DNA of 6,272 nucleotides from an uncultured Eubacteriales bacterium (GTDB lineage: Bacteria > Bacillota_A > Clostridia > Christensenellales > Aristaeellaceae): the NCBI GenBank assembly GCA_902803675.1, contig CADCQZ010000024.1:1-6272 (forward strand). The letters are read 5' to 3'. The position numbers were made by a program, and so were the translations under genes. Below are positions 5,435 through 6,272 of this stretch, one piece after another; positions within the stretch are counted from its first letter, which is position 1, and each line of letters begins with the position of its first letter. Under the pieces are notes generated by a model. It did not search any database. It was not told where the DNA came from and saw only the letters and a list, made by a program, of their open reading frames with translations.

Positions 5435-6118
5435 ATGCGGATCCTGCTGGCGGAAGATGAAAAAAGGATGGCGGCCGCGCTGACGGCCCTGTTCAAACAG
5501 GAAAAATACGATGTCGACCCTGTGGCGGACGGGGCGTCCGCCCTGGCGGCGCTGGAGAGCGGCGTGTATGACATCGCCGTGCTTGACGTGATGATGCCGG
5601 AGATGAACGGCTTTGACGTGGCCCGGCGCGCGAGACACAGCGGCGTGAAGACCCCGATCCTGATGCTGACGGCCAAAGGGCAGCTGGACGACAAAGTCGA
5701 GGGCCTGGACAGCGGCGCGGACGATTATCTCACGAAGCCTTTCCAGACGAAGGAACTCCTGGCGAGGATCAGGGCGCTCGGCCGCCGGAGCGCGAGCTTT
5801 CGGGACGGGACCCTGCGTTACGGCGATCTGAAGCTGGAACCGGCGACAGCGACCCTCACCTGCGAACAGACGGGGCAGAGCGTCCGCCTGAGCGAGAAGG
5901 AGCTGCGCATCCTGGAGTATATGTTCTCAAACCGGGGCCGGATCATGACCAGAGAACAATTGGCCGTGAAGATCTGGGGCTTTGAGAACGAGGCCGAGTA
6001 CAACAACGTGGAAGTGTACATGTCCTTCACGCGGAAAAAGCTGGCCTTCGTCGGCTCCGGGGTCGAGATCAAGGCGGTACGCGGCCTGGGATATGAATTG
6101 AGGGAGAAAGATGTTTAA
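5435..6118 (+). CDS. OmpR/PhoB-family two-component response regulator
   Basis: This 227-residue regulator has the full domain set. The receiver domain (about 1-115) carries the acidic pair Glu7-Asp8, the phospho-acceptor Asp51 in VLDVMMPEMNG, Thr79 in LMLTAKG, and Lys101 in DYLTKPF. A winged-helix DNA-binding domain (about 125-225) shows LRYGDLKLEP, LSEKELRILEYM (152-163), REQLAVKIWG (173-182), NNVEVYMSFTRKKL (190-203) and the wing IKAVRGLGYEL (212-222). It would sit in the cytosol, be phosphorylated by the sensor kinase encoded directly after it, and bind tandem DNA sites as a dimer. AAGGAA lies about 9 bases before the ATG, and the leader is short. Its gene overlaps the kinase gene by 8 bp. 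The stimulus is unknown; the divergent leftward operon is a plausible target because promoters are shared in one intergenic region. Confidence 0.96.
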   Translation: MRILLAEDEKRMAAALTALFKQEKYDVDPVADGASALAALESGVYDIAVLDVMMPEMNGFDVARRARHSGVKTPILMLTAKGQLDDKVEGLDSGADDYLTKPFQTKELLARIRALGRRSASFRDGTLRYGDLKLEPATATLTCEQTGQSVRLSEKELRILEYMFSNRGRIMTREQLAVKIWGFENEAEYNNVEVYMSFTRKKLAFVGSGVEIKAVRGLGYELREKDV

Positions 6119-6272
6119 GCGTTCCAGAAAAAAGATCATCCTGGCCATCATGGGGGCGCTGATCCTGCTGTTCGCGGTCACGCTGTCCGTGATCCTGCTG
6201 GCCAGCTACCGGGAGATCCGGCAGGAAAACATGGATATGCTCAAGCGGCATGTGGAACTGTATTATCTGGAA
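6111..6272 (+). CDS. Sensor histidine kinase, N-terminal fragment
   Basis: The gene begins with ATG at 6111 inside the last codons of the response regulator (8-bp overlap, ATGTTTAA) and runs off the right edge after 54 codons. GAGGGAG lies just upstream. The visible protein has a basic start (MFKRSRKKI), one strong membrane helix at about 9-31, and then a charged, helical stretch (YREIRQENMDMLKRHVELYY) typical of the beginning of an extracytoplasmic sensing region. No catalytic HisKA or ATPase sequence is in view, so the call depends on position: an overlapping membrane protein directly after an OmpR-family regulator is nearly always its cognate sensor kinase. Confidence 0.85.
   Translation, partial: MFKRSRKKIILAIMGALILLFAVTLSVILLASYREIRQENMDMLKRHVELYYLE

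Overview
The window looks like chromosomal DNA of a GC-rich member of the Clostridia (Bacillota), probably a gut or rumen lineage. This is an inference from strong AGGAGG-type ribosome binding sites, tight gene packing with start/stop overlaps, and the protein families: clostridial-type M13 peptidase sequence, a secreted DUF218 protein and a PhoB/VanR-like two-component pair. I see no tRNA, rRNA, CRISPR array, insertion sequence or phage gene.

Layout. About 5.1 kb on the left is a leftward (minus-strand) series of seven genes. Read in transcription order from position 5130 to the left edge they are: a P-loop kinase-like protein (5130-4339); a secreted DUF218/YdcF-like protein (4339-3239); a short protein that is only the catalytic part of an M13 (neprilysin-type) zinc peptidase (3242-2577); a PAP2-superfamily membrane phosphatase (2458-1514); a nucleoside phosphorylase (1357-608); an unrecognised 172-residue protein (596-78); and the first codons of a probable VOC/glyoxalase-fold protein running off the left edge (41-1). 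The first three genes overlap by 1 to 4 bases and are almost certainly co-transcribed and translationally coupled. The last three are also closely spaced. Gaps of 118 and 156 bp flank the PAP2 gene, so it may have its own control.

A 304-bp divergent intergenic region (5131-5434) separates this series from a rightward two-component system: an OmpR/PhoB-family response regulator (5435-6118) and the start of its sensor histidine kinase (6111 to the right edge, overlapping by 8 bp). The region holds a good extended -10 promoter facing left. Facing right there is a TATAAT box with no clear -35, preceded by an 11-bp-period direct repeat, which is the arrangement expected for an OmpR-family activator site and suggests autoregulation.

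Most of the window is ordinary accessory metabolism, envelope and signalling genes. The unusual points are the stand-alone M13 catalytic domain coupled to the DUF218 gene, in which the usual transition-state histidine appears to be tyrosine; a possible cystatin-like module at the front of the DUF218 protein; a possible 27-codon leader ORF with its ribosome binding site in a hairpin, overlapping the phosphorylase start; and the direct repeat at the response-regulator promoter. I did not find clear evidence of a new multi-gene system.
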